Shown here in pieces: positions 9,214-16,886 of a DNA stretch of 64,000 nucleotides (positions are counted from its first letter, which is position 1; each line of letters opens with the position of its first letter). Both the position numbers and the translations under genes were made by a program. The notes beneath the pieces were generated by a model that made no database searches, was not told the DNA's origin, and saw only the letters and a list, made by a program, of their open reading frames with translations. Where the stretch lies: contig CAVWFN010000007.1 of assembly GCA_963754285.1 (NCBI GenBank), forward strand, positions 434,001 through 498,000, in the 5' to 3' direction. Source of the DNA: RYN-133 sp963754285. GTDB taxonomy: Bacteria > Actinomycetota > Actinomycetes > Mycobacteriales > Jatrophihabitantaceae.

Positions 9214-9603
9214 ATGCCCACCTATCAGTACGCCTGCACCGATGCCGAGTGCGGGAACCGGTTCGAGCTGGTGCAGTCCTTCACCGATCCGGCGGTGACC
9301 GAGTGCCCCGTGTGCAACGGTGCGGTACGCAAGGTCTACGGGTCGGTCGGGGTGGTCTTCAAGGGTTCGGGCTTCTACCGCAACGACAGCCGCAGCGGGA
9401 ACGGCACGAAGGAGTCCTCGGGCGATTCGGCAAAGAAGTCCGAGTCGAAGTCCGAGTCGAAGTCCGACGCCAAGTCCGACAGCTCCTCCTCGTCGTCGAA
9501 GTCGGACAGCTCGTCGTCGTCATCGACCTCGTCATCGACCTCGTCGTCCAGTTCTTCGTCGTCCGCGTCGTCCGGTTCAGGCAAGGCTGCCGCGTCGGCC
9601 TGA
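9214..9603 (+). CDS. FmdB family zinc ribbon protein with Ser/Lys-rich tail
   Basis: Residues 1-55 are an FmdB/CxxC-CxxC regulatory-type zinc ribbon (MPTYQYAC, then CPVC), ending in the usual KGSGFYRND. The remaining 70 residues are a low-complexity tail of Lys-Ser-Glu/Asp repeats followed by Ser runs. FmdB-like proteins are small putative regulators of unknown target. The ATG at 9214 is placed by the MPTYQY start and a GAGGAA ribosome site. The tail makes a repetitive codon pattern on DNA (about 9437-9560). Confidence 0.85.
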   Translation: MPTYQYACTDAECGNRFELVQSFTDPAVTECPVCNGAVRKVYGSVGVVFKGSGFYRNDSRSGNGTKESSGDSAKKSESKSESKSDAKSDSSSSSSKSDSSSSSSTSSSTSSSSSSSSASSGSGKAAASA

Positions 9604-9684
9604 GCCGTCCACAGCCGTCGCGGGCGTCCACAGCCCTAAGGATCCAACGCTTGCGGTTACGTCGTCGACCTAGCGTCGTGCGGC

Positions 9685-10122
9685 ATGAGAGCGCTCGCAA
9701 TTCGGTGGTCGCGGCTGTCAGCGCGCATCGGGCGGTGGCCGCGCCGCATCGCCGCGCTGTGCTGCCTGCTGCTGGCCGCGGCCAGTGCGGTCACCCAACC
9801 GAGCCACAGCAGCAACGTCCGCACCGGACTGGCCCACCGGCTGCGCGCCGGCGAAGTCGCCATCCCGCTCGCCGTGGCGGCCGGTAGCGCTGCGATCGTG
9901 CAGCCCGGCGATCGGGTCGGCGTCGTCGACGCGGCCGACGATGCCGCGTCGGCGGCGTTGCTCGCCGACGGCATGCGCGTGCTTTCGATCCGGAGCGAGG
10001 ACGCCTCGCTCTCCGGCGACGCGAGCGCCACTGTCGTCGTCGCGGCCACCCGTTCACAGGCGGTCGCGGTCGCGCACACGACATCGGATCGACTAGTGCT
10101 GATAGTGGACGAATTGCCCTAG
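9685..10122 (+). CDS. SAF domain-containing protein (CpaB/RcpC-like)
   Basis: This 145-residue protein has a basic N-terminus, one hydrophobic segment (about 22-37) and a SAF-like domain with AGEVAIPLAV and QPGDRVGVVDA, as in CpaB/RcpC proteins of Flp/Tad pilus assembly. No other tad or cpa genes are nearby, so it is probably an orphan envelope protein. It lies 43 bp upstream of mscL in the same direction. A single membrane-anchored domain facing outward is inferred from the topology. Confidence 0.7.
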   Translation: MRALAIRWSRLSARIGRWPRRIAALCCLLLAAASAVTQPSHSSNVRTGLAHRLRAGEVAIPLAVAAGSAAIVQPGDRVGVVDAADDAASAALLADGMRVLSIRSEDASLSGDASATVVVAATRSQAVAVAHTTSDRLVLIVDELP

Positions 10123-10165
10123 GCTCCGCGGCGAAACGTTTCTCGGCCTAGGGAGTTGGACGGTC

Positions 10166-10606
10166 ATGCTCAAGGGCTTCAAGGAATTCATCATGCGCGG
10201 CAACGTCGTCGATCTGGCGATCGCCGTCGTCATCGGCGCCGCGTTCGGTGCCGTCGTGACCGCGTTGGTGGCCGACATCATCACGCCGATCGTCGCCGCC
10301 ATCGGTGGCCAGCCGAACTTCGCCGATCTCACCTTCACCATCAACGGCAGCAAATTCCTCTATGGCGATTTCATCAACAAGATCATCACGTTCCTGATCG
10401 TCGCCGCAGCCATCTATTTCGTGGTCGTCCTGCCGCTCAACAAGATCGCCGAGCGTCGCGCGGCGAGGCTGGCGGCCGGCCAGCCGGCGACCGACGAGCC
10501 CGAGGCGAAGTCCGAGGACATCGTCCTGCTCGAACAGATCCGCGATTTGCTGCAGGCGCAGGCCGCCGGTGCCGGCGGGACGCACAGCGCCCCACCCACG
10601 CCCTAG
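10166..10606 (+). CDS. mscL: Large-conductance mechanosensitive channel MscL
   Basis: MscL opens under membrane tension to release solutes during osmotic downshock. The N-terminal amphipathic helix (MLKGFKEFIMRGNVVDLAIAV), TM1 with AVVIGAAFGAVV, the periplasmic loop with a short FTINGSKFLYG beta segment, TM2 (FLIVAAAIYFVVVLPLNK) and a charged C-terminal helix bundle (LLEQIRDLL) are all visible. 146 residues is normal. A GGGAG ribosome site precedes the ATG. Confidence 0.95.
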   Translation: MLKGFKEFIMRGNVVDLAIAVVIGAAFGAVVTALVADIITPIVAAIGGQPNFADLTFTINGSKFLYGDFINKIITFLIVAAAIYFVVVLPLNKIAERRAARLAAGQPATDEPEAKSEDIVLLEQIRDLLQAQAAGAGGTHSAPPTP

Positions 10607-10786
10607 TTACTCGTGGTGCGGGGGGCGTTCGCGGCGGTACCAATCTTCGTCGCGGCGCCCGTCACTGCCGTTGTCGCGTTCGCCGGATAGCTCGTCGCCC
10701 CACCCGATCGAGCGCTCGTCGTCGGTGATGTCGGGCAGGACCGGATCGTCGTCGTCGCGTTGTGTCGGACGTCGCGGTGCGGTCAT
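10607..10786 (-). CDS. Small acidic hypothetical protein
   Basis: The encoded product is 59 residues, charge-rich, with DDDDPVLPDITDDER followed by SIGWGDE and an arginine-rich end. Similar tiny charged proteins beside mscL are common in actinobacteria, but none has a known function. Its stop abuts the mscL stop convergently. The start at 10786 was chosen because the longer upstream frame is antisense to the following gene. Confidence 0.6.
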   Translation of the reverse strand: MTAPRRPTQRDDDDPVLPDITDDERSIGWGDELSGERDNGSDGRRDEDWYRRERPPHHE

Positions 10787-10865
10787 GAACACAGTCTGCG
10801 CCCGTCCGCGATATCGACGGCAGTGCTTTGATGGGAGTTTCGTTACGCAACCGAAGGAGTCGACC

Positions 10866-11198
10866 ATGGCCGACGCCAGCAAGTTCACCGACAAGGCAGC
10901 CGAACTCGCCGGACAGGCGGCTGCAGCAGCGGGCCCGCTCGCCGCCCGGGCGAAGGAACTCGCGGAGCAGGGCGCGGCGGCCGCGGCACCGATCGTCGAG
11001 CAGGCGCGGGTGCGCGCCGCCCAGGGTGTCGATGTCGTCGCGGGCAGCCTCGACAAGGCGACCGGCGGCAAGTACAGCGAGCAGATCCACTCGGTGGCCA
11101 CCAAGGTCGAGGGCGTGCTCGAGACCAAGCCGAAGGTGCCGCCGACCGACCCCACGCTCAAGGCGAAGACCGCCGATCTGCCGCACGAGAACAGTTGA
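10866..11198 (+). CDS. Alanine-rich helical protein, Rv0909-like antitoxin/phasin-like family
   Basis: The 110-residue product is a continuous amphipathic helix of Ala, Lys and Glu (FTDKAAELAGQAAAAAGPLA), then a GKYSEQIHSVATKVEGVL segment. This pattern matches small actinobacterial proteins annotated as Rv0909-like antitoxins, and also phasin-like proteins. No toxin gene is adjacent, so a toxin-antitoxin role is unsupported here. AAGGAG five bases before the ATG is a strong ribosome site. Confidence 0.7.
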   Translation: MADASKFTDKAAELAGQAAAAAGPLAARAKELAEQGAAAAAPIVEQARVRAAQGVDVVAGSLDKATGGKYSEQIHSVATKVEGVLETKPKVPPTDPTLKAKTADLPHENS

Positions 11199-11216
11199 GC
11201 GCCGGACCACTCACGA

Positions 11217-11636
11217 CTAGGGGCAGTTGACCCATTCGTCACTGCCGTCGGCGAATACCTGCCGCTTCCAGATCGGCAGGCGGTGCTTGACCTCGTCGAC
11301 GAGTCGCGCGCAGGCGTCGAAGGCCTCGCGACGGTGTGCCGTCGAGACCACGGCGACGAGAGCGATGTCGCCGATGTTCAGCAGACCGACCCGATGGCTC
11401 ACCGCGACCGACAGCACATCCGGTTCGGCGGCGATCGTCTCGGCGACGTCGGCCAGCACCGACGCAGCGCTGGGATGCCCCTGATATTCCAGTTCGACGA
11501 CTTCGCGACCATGGTCGCTGCGGCGCACGACGCCGCAGAAGGTGACCGACGCGCCACCATCCATCGATGCCACGGCACTCTCGTGCGCCGCGATGTCGAG
11601 GGGCTGGTCGCTGACGGTGCACACGGTGACGCTCAT
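11217..11636 (-). CDS. moaE: Molybdopterin synthase catalytic subunit MoaE
   Basis: MoaE, with thiocarboxylated MoaD, adds the dithiolene sulfurs to cyclic pyranopterin monophosphate. Family landmarks are FCGVVRRSDHGREVVELEYQ, SHRVGLLNIGDIALVAVVS, HRREAFDAC and the active-site lysines in VDEVKHRLPIWKRQ. At 139 residues it is complete. It is last in the moaC-mog-moaE operon, and its ATG overlaps the mog stop (ATGA). No moaD or moaA is present in the window. Confidence 0.93.
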   Translation of the reverse strand: MSVTVCTVSDQPLDIAAHESAVASMDGGASVTFCGVVRRSDHGREVVELEYQGHPSAASVLADVAETIAAEPDVLSVAVSHRVGLLNIGDIALVAVVSTAHRREAFDACARLVDEVKHRLPIWKRQVFADGSDEWVNCP

Positions 11637-12121
11637 ATGCCGCCGCCCGGCTGATGATCGCCGCCGGCAAGTTGATCGACGGCGTGCGCCAGGATCGGAC
11701 CGAGAACGGCGATGCCGTCCTTCACCCCGCCCGGCGAGCCCGGCAAGGTGACGACGAGCGACGTCCCGATCGTCCCGGCGACGCCGCGCGAGAGCACCGA
11801 GGTGGGCACGCGATCGCGCGACACGAGCCGTAGTGCCTCGGCGATCCCCGGCACCTCGCGATCCAGCATCGGCCGAACCGCCTCCGGTGTGACATCAGTC
11901 GGCGTCAGGCCCGTTCCGCCGGTAGTGATGACGGCAGCCGCGCCCGACCCGACGGCAGCTTGCACGGCCGTGCGGATGGCATCGATCTCGTCCGGGACGA
12001 CCACGTGCGCGACGACCTCATGGCCTTCGCTCGTGAGCCACGACGAGAGCAGCTCACCCGAGTCGTCGCGTCGCTCGCCGCCTGCCGACCGGTTGGAGCA
12101 GGTGATGACGGCTGCCTTCAC
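11633..12121 (-). CDS. mog: Molybdopterin adenylyltransferase (MogA/MoaB family)
   Basis: The protein adenylylates molybdopterin before metal insertion. Diagnostic motifs are ITCSNRSAGGERRDDSG, ITTGGTGLTPTDVTPEAV and the C-terminal LPGSPGGVKDG. The GTG start at 12121 overlaps the moaC stop (GTGA), which settles the start inside a longer open frame. 162 residues is typical. Whether it acts as MogA or MoaB cannot be told from sequence alone. Confidence 0.9.
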   Translation of the reverse strand: MKAAVITCSNRSAGGERRDDSGELLSSWLTSEGHEVVAHVVVPDEIDAIRTAVQAAVGSGAAAVITTGGTGLTPTDVTPEAVRPMLDREVPGIAEALRLVSRDRVPTSVLSRGVAGTIGTSLVVTLPGSPGGVKDGIAVLGPILAHAVDQLAGGDHQPGGGI

Positions 12122-12585
12122 GCGCGTTCCCAGTCGCCGCTGCGTCCGCCGGACTTCGTGAGCAGCCGGACGTCGGTGAGCTGTGCCGACCTGTCGACGG
12201 CCTTGACCATGTCGTAGAGAGCCAGCCCGGCGGCCACGACCGCGGTCAGCGCCTCCATCTCGACGCCGGTGCGGTCGGCCGTCCTCGTGGTTGCGTCGAT
12301 GACGACCGAGTCGTCGCGGACGTCGAGGTCGACGGTCACTCCGTGCAACGCGACCGGATGGCACAGCGGCACGAGGTCGGGCGTGCGTTTGGCGCCCGCG
12401 AGCCCTGCGATCCGTGCGACCGCGAGCGCGTCGCCCTTCGGCAGGCCGTCACGGCGCAACAGCGCGATCACGTCCGGCGTGGTCACGAAGCGGCCCTGGG
12501 CATGCGCGACGCGCACCGTGACGTCCTTGGCCGACACGTCGACCATGCGTGCAGCGCCGGCGGAGTCGAGGTGGGTGAGTTCCAC
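12118..12585 (-). CDS. moaC: Cyclic pyranopterin monophosphate synthase MoaC
   Basis: MoaC converts the MoaA product into cyclic pyranopterin monophosphate, the first stable molybdenum-cofactor intermediate. The signatures DLVPLCHPVALHGV and TGVEMEALTAV, and the N-terminal DVSAKDVTVRVAHAQG, are clear. It is first of three translationally coupled genes. The GTG start at 12585 gives 155 residues, the expected length. Confidence 0.93.
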   Translation of the reverse strand: MELTHLDSAGAARMVDVSAKDVTVRVAHAQGRFVTTPDVIALLRRDGLPKGDALAVARIAGLAGAKRTPDLVPLCHPVALHGVTVDLDVRDDSVVIDATTRTADRTGVEMEALTAVVAAGLALYDMVKAVDRSAQLTDVRLLTKSGGRSGDWERA

Positions 12586-12727
12586 ACGCCGAGCCTACGG
12601 CGGGCCGGTTCCTGCCAGACCACTACTTGTCAATTGGGAACGGGCTCGCAATACACATCGAACCCCTACATTTCGCTACGGCCTCCCTGTCGAAGCCACT
12701 CCCCAACCCAAATCCCTGGAGGGACCC

Positions 12728-14683
12728 GTGAATGTTGCTCTGCGAGGACTGACCGTCCTCCTCAGCGGCACGACGGTCGCGCTGTCCGCTGTTGCCATCG
12801 CCAACCCGGCGTCGGCGGCATCCGGATCGACGATCGTGCACAGCTGCAGCCAGAACGTCGCCCGCGGTCACTACACCTGCTTCGCGGAGCGGCGCAGCGA
12901 TCTCGGCTTCACCCCCAAATCCCACTTCACGGCCTCTCCGCAGGCCACCCCGTCCGGCTACGGTCCGTCGAATCTGCAGTCGGCCTACAACATCGCCTCG
13001 GCCGCCGCGAGCTCCGGCAGCGGCGAGCGCGTCTACATCGTCGACGCCTACGACGACCCGAACGCCGCTTCGGATCTGTCGACCTACCGCAGCCAGTTCG
13101 GCCTGCCGGCGTGCACCACGGCGAACGGGTGCTTCCAGAAGCTCAACCAGAACGGCGCGACCAGCCCGCTGCCCACCGGCGACACCGGCTGGGCCGGCGA
13201 GATCTCGCTCGACCTCGACATGGTCTCTGCGATCTGCCCGAACTGCGCGATCACGCTGATCGAGGCGAACGACGCCTCGGACAACCTGTTCACCGCGGTC
13301 AAGGAAGCCACGACACTCGGCGCGAAGTTCGTGTCGATGTCGTGGGGCGGGTCCGAGGGCGGCACCGAGTCGTCCTACGACTCGACCTACTTCCAGCCCA
13401 GCGGGGTCGTCTACACCGCGTCCACCGGCGACAACGGCTACTCCGCCGGCGTGATCTACCCGGCGACCTCGCCGCGGGTGGTCGCGGTCGGCGGCACCTC
13501 GCTGTCGACGGCGTCGAACTCGCGCGGCTGGACGGAGTCGGCCTGGTCCGGCGCCGGGTCGGGCTGCTCGAGCGACGAGACCAAGCCGTCGTTCCAGAGC
13601 AGCATCACCGCGTGTTCGAAGCGTGCCACTGCCGACGTGTCTGCGGTTGCCGACCCGAACACCGGCGTTGCGGTGTACCAGACCTACGGCGGCAGCGGCT
13701 GGGCGGTGTACGGCGGGACGAGCGCCTCGTCGCCGATCATCGCGTCGACCTACGCCCTTGCCGGGACGCCGGCGGCCGGCACCGTTGCACCGGCCTCGCC
13801 GTACTCGCACACCGCGAACCTGAACGACGTCACGTCCGGCTCGACCGGATCGTGCTCGCCGAGCGCGCTGTGCAAGGGCGCAAGCGGCTGGGACGGCCCG
13901 ACCGGTCTCGGCACACCCAACGGCACGGCTGCCTTCGGCGGCTCGACCGGCGGTGGCGGCGGGAACACGGTGACCGTCACCAACCCGGGCAGCCAGACGG
14001 GGACGGTCGGCACGGCGAAGTCGGTGCAGATCCAGGCCAGTGACTCCGGCGGCGCGACGCTGACCTACAGCGCGACGGGCCTGCCCGCGGGCGAGTCGAT
14101 CAACGCATCGACCGGTCTGATCTCCGGGACCCCGACGACCGCAGGCACGTACTCGACGACGGTCACGGCCAAGGACAGCACGAACGCCTCCGGCAGCGCG
14201 ACGTTCTCGTGGACGATCTCGTCCTCGGGCGGCGGCGGCTGCAGCGGTCAGAAGCTGCTCAACCCGGGCTTCGAGTCGGGAGCGTCCAACTGGTCGCAGA
14301 CCTCAGGGGTCATCAACACCGACGGCGCGCACTCGCACGCCGGCTCCGGCTACGCCTGGCTCGACGGGTACGGCACCACCCACACCGACACGCTCTCGCA
14401 GTCGGTGGCCATCCCGGCCGGGTGCAAGGCCACGCTGACGTACTACCTGTCGATCTCGACCGCCGAGACGACGACCAGCACGGCCTACGACAAGTTGACC
14501 CTGACGGCGAACGGGACGTCGAAGCAGACGTTCTCGAACCTGAACAAGGGCGGATATGCCGTGCGGACGGTGGACTTGTCCTCCTACGCAGGTCAAACGG
14601 TCACGATCAAGTGGACGGGCACCGAGGATTCCTCGCTCGCCACGAGCTTCTTCATCGATGACACGGCTCTGACTCTGAGCTGA
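12728..14683 (+). CDS. Secreted S53 (sedolisin-like) peptidase with Ig-like and C-terminal beta-sandwich domains
   Basis: A signal peptide (residues 1-33, ending ANPASAA) leads into a sedolisin-type catalytic domain. Visible catalytic elements are the Glu and Asp of WAGEISLDLD, the oxyanion-hole Asp in ASTGDNG and the nucleophile in GGTSASSP. A putative Ig fold follows (about 410-500, with GLPAGESIN and GTPTTAGTY), then a Gly-rich linker and a C-terminal carbohydrate-binding-like sandwich (LLNPGFESG, SQSVAIPAGC). The N-terminal segment before the catalytic domain is only about 50 residues, so the usual long propeptide seems missing. The GTG start follows GGAGGG. A strong terminator lies just downstream. 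Confidence 0.85.
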   Translation: MNVALRGLTVLLSGTTVALSAVAIANPASAASGSTIVHSCSQNVARGHYTCFAERRSDLGFTPKSHFTASPQATPSGYGPSNLQSAYNIASAAASSGSGERVYIVDAYDDPNAASDLSTYRSQFGLPACTTANGCFQKLNQNGATSPLPTGDTGWAGEISLDLDMVSAICPNCAITLIEANDASDNLFTAVKEATTLGAKFVSMSWGGSEGGTESSYDSTYFQPSGVVYTASTGDNGYSAGVIYPATSPRVVAVGGTSLSTASNSRGWTESAWSGAGSGCSSDETKPSFQSSITACSKRATADVSAVADPNTGVAVYQTYGGSGWAVYGGTSASSPIIASTYALAGTPAAGTVAPASPYSHTANLNDVTSGSTGSCSPSALCKGASGWDGPTGLGTPNGTAAFGGSTGGGGGNTVTVTNPGSQTGTVGTAKSVQIQASDSGGATLTYSATGLPAGESINASTGLISGTPTTAGTYSTTVTAKDSTNASGSATFSWTISSSGGGGCSGQKLLNPGFESGASNWSQTSGVINTDGAHSHAGSGYAWLDGYGTTHTDTLSQSVAIPAGCKATLTYYLSISTAETTTSTAYDKLTLTANGTSKQTFSNLNKGGYAVRTVDLSSYAGQTVTIKWTGTEDSSLATSFFIDDTALTLS

Positions 14684-14696
14684 CCCGTACCACCCG

Positions 14697-14730
14697 AAAC
14701 GGCCCGCCGGACCCGTCCGGCGGGCCGTTT
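14697..14730 (+). terminator. Rho-independent terminator after the S53 peptidase
   Basis: The arms at 14697-14712 and 14715-14730 are perfect 16-base complements around CC, with AAACGGCC on the left and GGCCGTTT plus a further T on the right. It begins 13 bp after the peptidase stop. Confidence 0.85.
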
Positions 14731-14863
14731 TGTGTCGCATTCCGCGCTGTTGTTGTGGGGCTGCTGGCACTGCCCGATTCGTAACGGTTCAGTTCGGGGA
14801 CAATGATCAGGACAAGAGAGGGAGTGCAGAGCAATCTCGGACGACACGCAGGCCATCGGCCCC

Positions 14864-16345
14864 TTGGAACCACGGCCCGAACCCCCAGCTGGACCCGCGA
14901 ACGGCGGTTGGATCATCGGCGCGCGCTATCGCGTGCTCGACCGCATCGGGGCTGGAGGCATGGCCGAGGTGTTCCGCGCCCACGACGAGGTGCTCGATCG
15001 CCCCGTCGCGGTCAAGGTGTTCCGCGCCGAGCGCGTCGCGCCCGACGGGTCCGACACCGCGAACGGCATCGAGCGCCAGCAGCTCGAAGTCGCCGCACTG
15101 GCGCGCCTCAATCACCCCAACCTGATTGCCCTGTTCGACGGCTCGCTCGACGCCGCGCCGCACGCCTACATCGTCATGGAGCTGATCGAGGGCCCGTCGC
15201 TGGCCGCGCAGATCGCCCAGGGCCCGCTTCCCGAGGCGTCAGTGCGCGAGATCGGAATCCAGCTCGCCGACGGCCTCGCCTACGTGCACGCGCAAGGCAT
15301 GGTGCATCGCGACGTCAAGCCCGAGAACATCCTGCTCGGCATCGATCGCTCGGACGAGGACCACACCGTCCGCGCGCGCTTGTCGGACTTCGGCATCGTG
15401 CGCCTGCTCGGCACCGAGCGGCTCACCAGCGTCAACTTCACCCTCGGGACGGCGTCGTACCTGGCGCCCGAGCAGGCGCGCGGATCGGCTGTCGACCCGC
15501 CCGCCGACATCTACTCGCTCGGGTTGGTGCTGCTCGAGGCATTGACCGGGCAGCGGATGTTCGACGGACCACCGCTCGAGGCGGCGATGGCGCGGCTGTC
15601 GCAACGGCCGCAGATCCCCGCCGAGCTCCCCGAGCCCTGGCCCGGCCTGCTGTATGCGATGACCGAGTTCGACCCGGCGGCGCGCCCGACCGCGACCGAG
15701 ATCGCGCGGGTGCTGCGCAACGAAGGCTCGCGCGCGCTGCCGCTCGTCCCGCTGGCGGTGCCGGTCGCCGCCGGCTTCGCCGACGCGCCCACCGGCATGG
15801 TCGCGGCGGTCGCGGCTCCCCCTCGGCCACCCGCCGACGCCGTGCCCCCACGACGGCGACGCCGACTGAGCGCAATGGCGATCGCAGCGGCGGTGAGCCT
15901 GCTGGTCATCCTCACCACGCTCGGGATCTTCCTGTTCACCGGCAACGACTCGAAGGCGCCTGCCGTGGCACCCCCGGGCGGTGGTGGCGCGTCGCCGGCC
16001 GCCGAGAATTCGGCCGGCCACTCGGCGGGGAAGTCGTCGTCCGGAGCGTCGTCGGCACCGGGCGCGCACAGCGCGTCTGCCGGCGCCAAGAAGTCGGCCG
16101 GTACGTCGTCCGCACCGAGCACTTCGGCGGCGCCGAAGACCTCGCCCGCGGCCGGATCGTCGTCCGCACCGTCGACGCGGCCCGCAACGTCCGCAGCGCA
16201 CTCGTCGGCGACGCACACGACCGCACCGGCACCGTCGACGAGCGCGACGACACCCACGAGCGTCACGTCCACATCGCCGGCGAGCGCACCGACTTCGCCG
16301 GCCGACAACACGACCGCGGCAGCAGCGTCAAGCTCACCCGCCTGA
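14864..16345 (+). CDS. PknB-like membrane serine/threonine protein kinase
   Basis: All kinase motifs are intact: the glycine loop GAGGMAEV, the Lys in VAVKVF (about 51), HRDVKPEN (148-155), SDFG (174-177) and the APEQA activation-loop end. One transmembrane helix lies near residues 330-350. It is followed by an outer tail of about 140 residues made of Ser, Ala, Thr and Pro, with no PASTA domain. The only standard in-frame start is a TTG at 14864 without a ribosome site. An ATC at 14834 with GAGAGGGAG upstream would add ten residues and may be the true start (see findings). It signals from the membrane; the ligand and substrates are unknown. Confidence 0.88.
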   Translation: MEPRPEPPAGPANGGWIIGARYRVLDRIGAGGMAEVFRAHDEVLDRPVAVKVFRAERVAPDGSDTANGIERQQLEVAALARLNHPNLIALFDGSLDAAPHAYIVMELIEGPSLAAQIAQGPLPEASVREIGIQLADGLAYVHAQGMVHRDVKPENILLGIDRSDEDHTVRARLSDFGIVRLLGTERLTSVNFTLGTASYLAPEQARGSAVDPPADIYSLGLVLLEALTGQRMFDGPPLEAAMARLSQRPQIPAELPEPWPGLLYAMTEFDPAARPTATEIARVLRNEGSRALPLVPLAVPVAAGFADAPTGMVAAVAAPPRPPADAVPPRRRRRLSAMAIAAAVSLLVILTTLGIFLFTGNDSKAPAVAPPGGGGASPAAENSAGHSAGKSSSGASSAPGAHSASAGAKKSAGTSSAPSTSAAPKTSPAAGSSSAPSTRPATSAAHSSATHTTAPAPSTSATTPTSVTSTSPASAPTSPADNTTAAAASSSPA

Positions 16346-16360
16346 GTCAGTAGGACGTTC

Positions 16361-16834
16361 TTACCACCCCAGTGCGGCCGGGTTCCCGGCCGCCGGTTCA
16401 CCTGCAGCATCGGCGAATGCTTGGAGCGCGCGCACGAGTTCACCGCGATCCGCTTCGGGCATGGCGCGCACGATTCGTGTGATCCGTGACCGACGACGCG
16501 TCGTCACACTGCGGACGAGCTGCTCGCCCTCGGGCGAGGCCCGCAGCTGCACCTCACGTCGGTTCGACGGGTTGTCGCGTCGGGTGACCAGTCCCACGGC
16601 CAGCAGCCGGTCGATCATGCGCAGGGCCGTGGACGCGTTCACCTCGAGTTCGTCGGCCAGGCCGTTCAGATTCAGCTCGCCCCGACTGTGGAGCACCACC
16701 AGGGTGCGGAACTGCGCGACCGTAACCGTGTCTTCGACGTCCGCGAGTGACGCGGCCGACACCCCGACCAGCACCCGCGACGCCGTCAGGACGGCGGTGA
16801 CCAGGTCGTCGACGTCGCTGTGTTTCTGAACCAC
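16361..16834 (-). CDS. MarR family transcriptional regulator
   Basis: This 157-residue winged-helix protein has the MarR core: VAQFRTLVVLHSRGELNLNGLADELEV, then ASTALRMIDRLLAVGLVTRRDNPSNRREVQLRAS (recognition helix and beta wing). It is divergent from the ClC channel gene, with only 41 bp between start codons, and a 23-bp perfect palindrome overlaps the channel start. Autoregulation plus repression of the channel is the simplest reading. The effector is unknown. Confidence 0.88.
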   Translation of the reverse strand: MVQKHSDVDDLVTAVLTASRVLVGVSAASLADVEDTVTVAQFRTLVVLHSRGELNLNGLADELEVNASTALRMIDRLLAVGLVTRRDNPSNRREVQLRASPEGEQLVRSVTTRRRSRITRIVRAMPEADRGELVRALQAFADAAGEPAAGNPAALGW

Positions 16835-16836
16835 GG

Positions 16837-16866
16837 TTGGACCTCCGCAAGTTTGCCTAATACAAT
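16837..16866 (+). promoter_or_regulatory. Predicted sigma-70-type promoter for the ClC gene, probably leaderless
   Basis: TTGGAC (16837-16842) is separated by 18 bp from TACAAT (16861-16866), close to the consensus. Transcription would start about seven bases later, almost at the ATG at 16876, leaving no room for a ribosome site. Confidence 0.5.
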
Positions 16867-16886
16867 CGTTGCATCATGCAACGATT
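16864..16886. promoter_or_regulatory. 23-bp perfect palindrome, probable MarR operator
   Basis: Arms AATCGTTGCA (16864-16873) and TGCAACGATT (16877-16886) are perfectly complementary around TCA. The site covers the predicted -10 end, the likely transcription start and the first codons of the ClC gene, an ideal position for repression by the divergent MarR protein. Confidence 0.6.

Noticed and set aside
9430..9560. CRISPR-like regular repeat
   Set aside because: The periodicity is three bases within the coding frame of the FmdB-like tail; there are no spacers and no cas genes.
10866..11198. Toxin-antitoxin locus suggested by the Rv0909-like protein
   Set aside because: No toxin-like gene is adjacent; neighbours are a tiny acidic protein and moaE. 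The antitoxin label for this helical family is not evidence of function here.
12343..14043. 566-codon plus-strand open frame through moaC and the S53 peptidase
   Set aside because: It crosses two well-supported genes in other frames and has no recognisable domain or suitable ribosome site.
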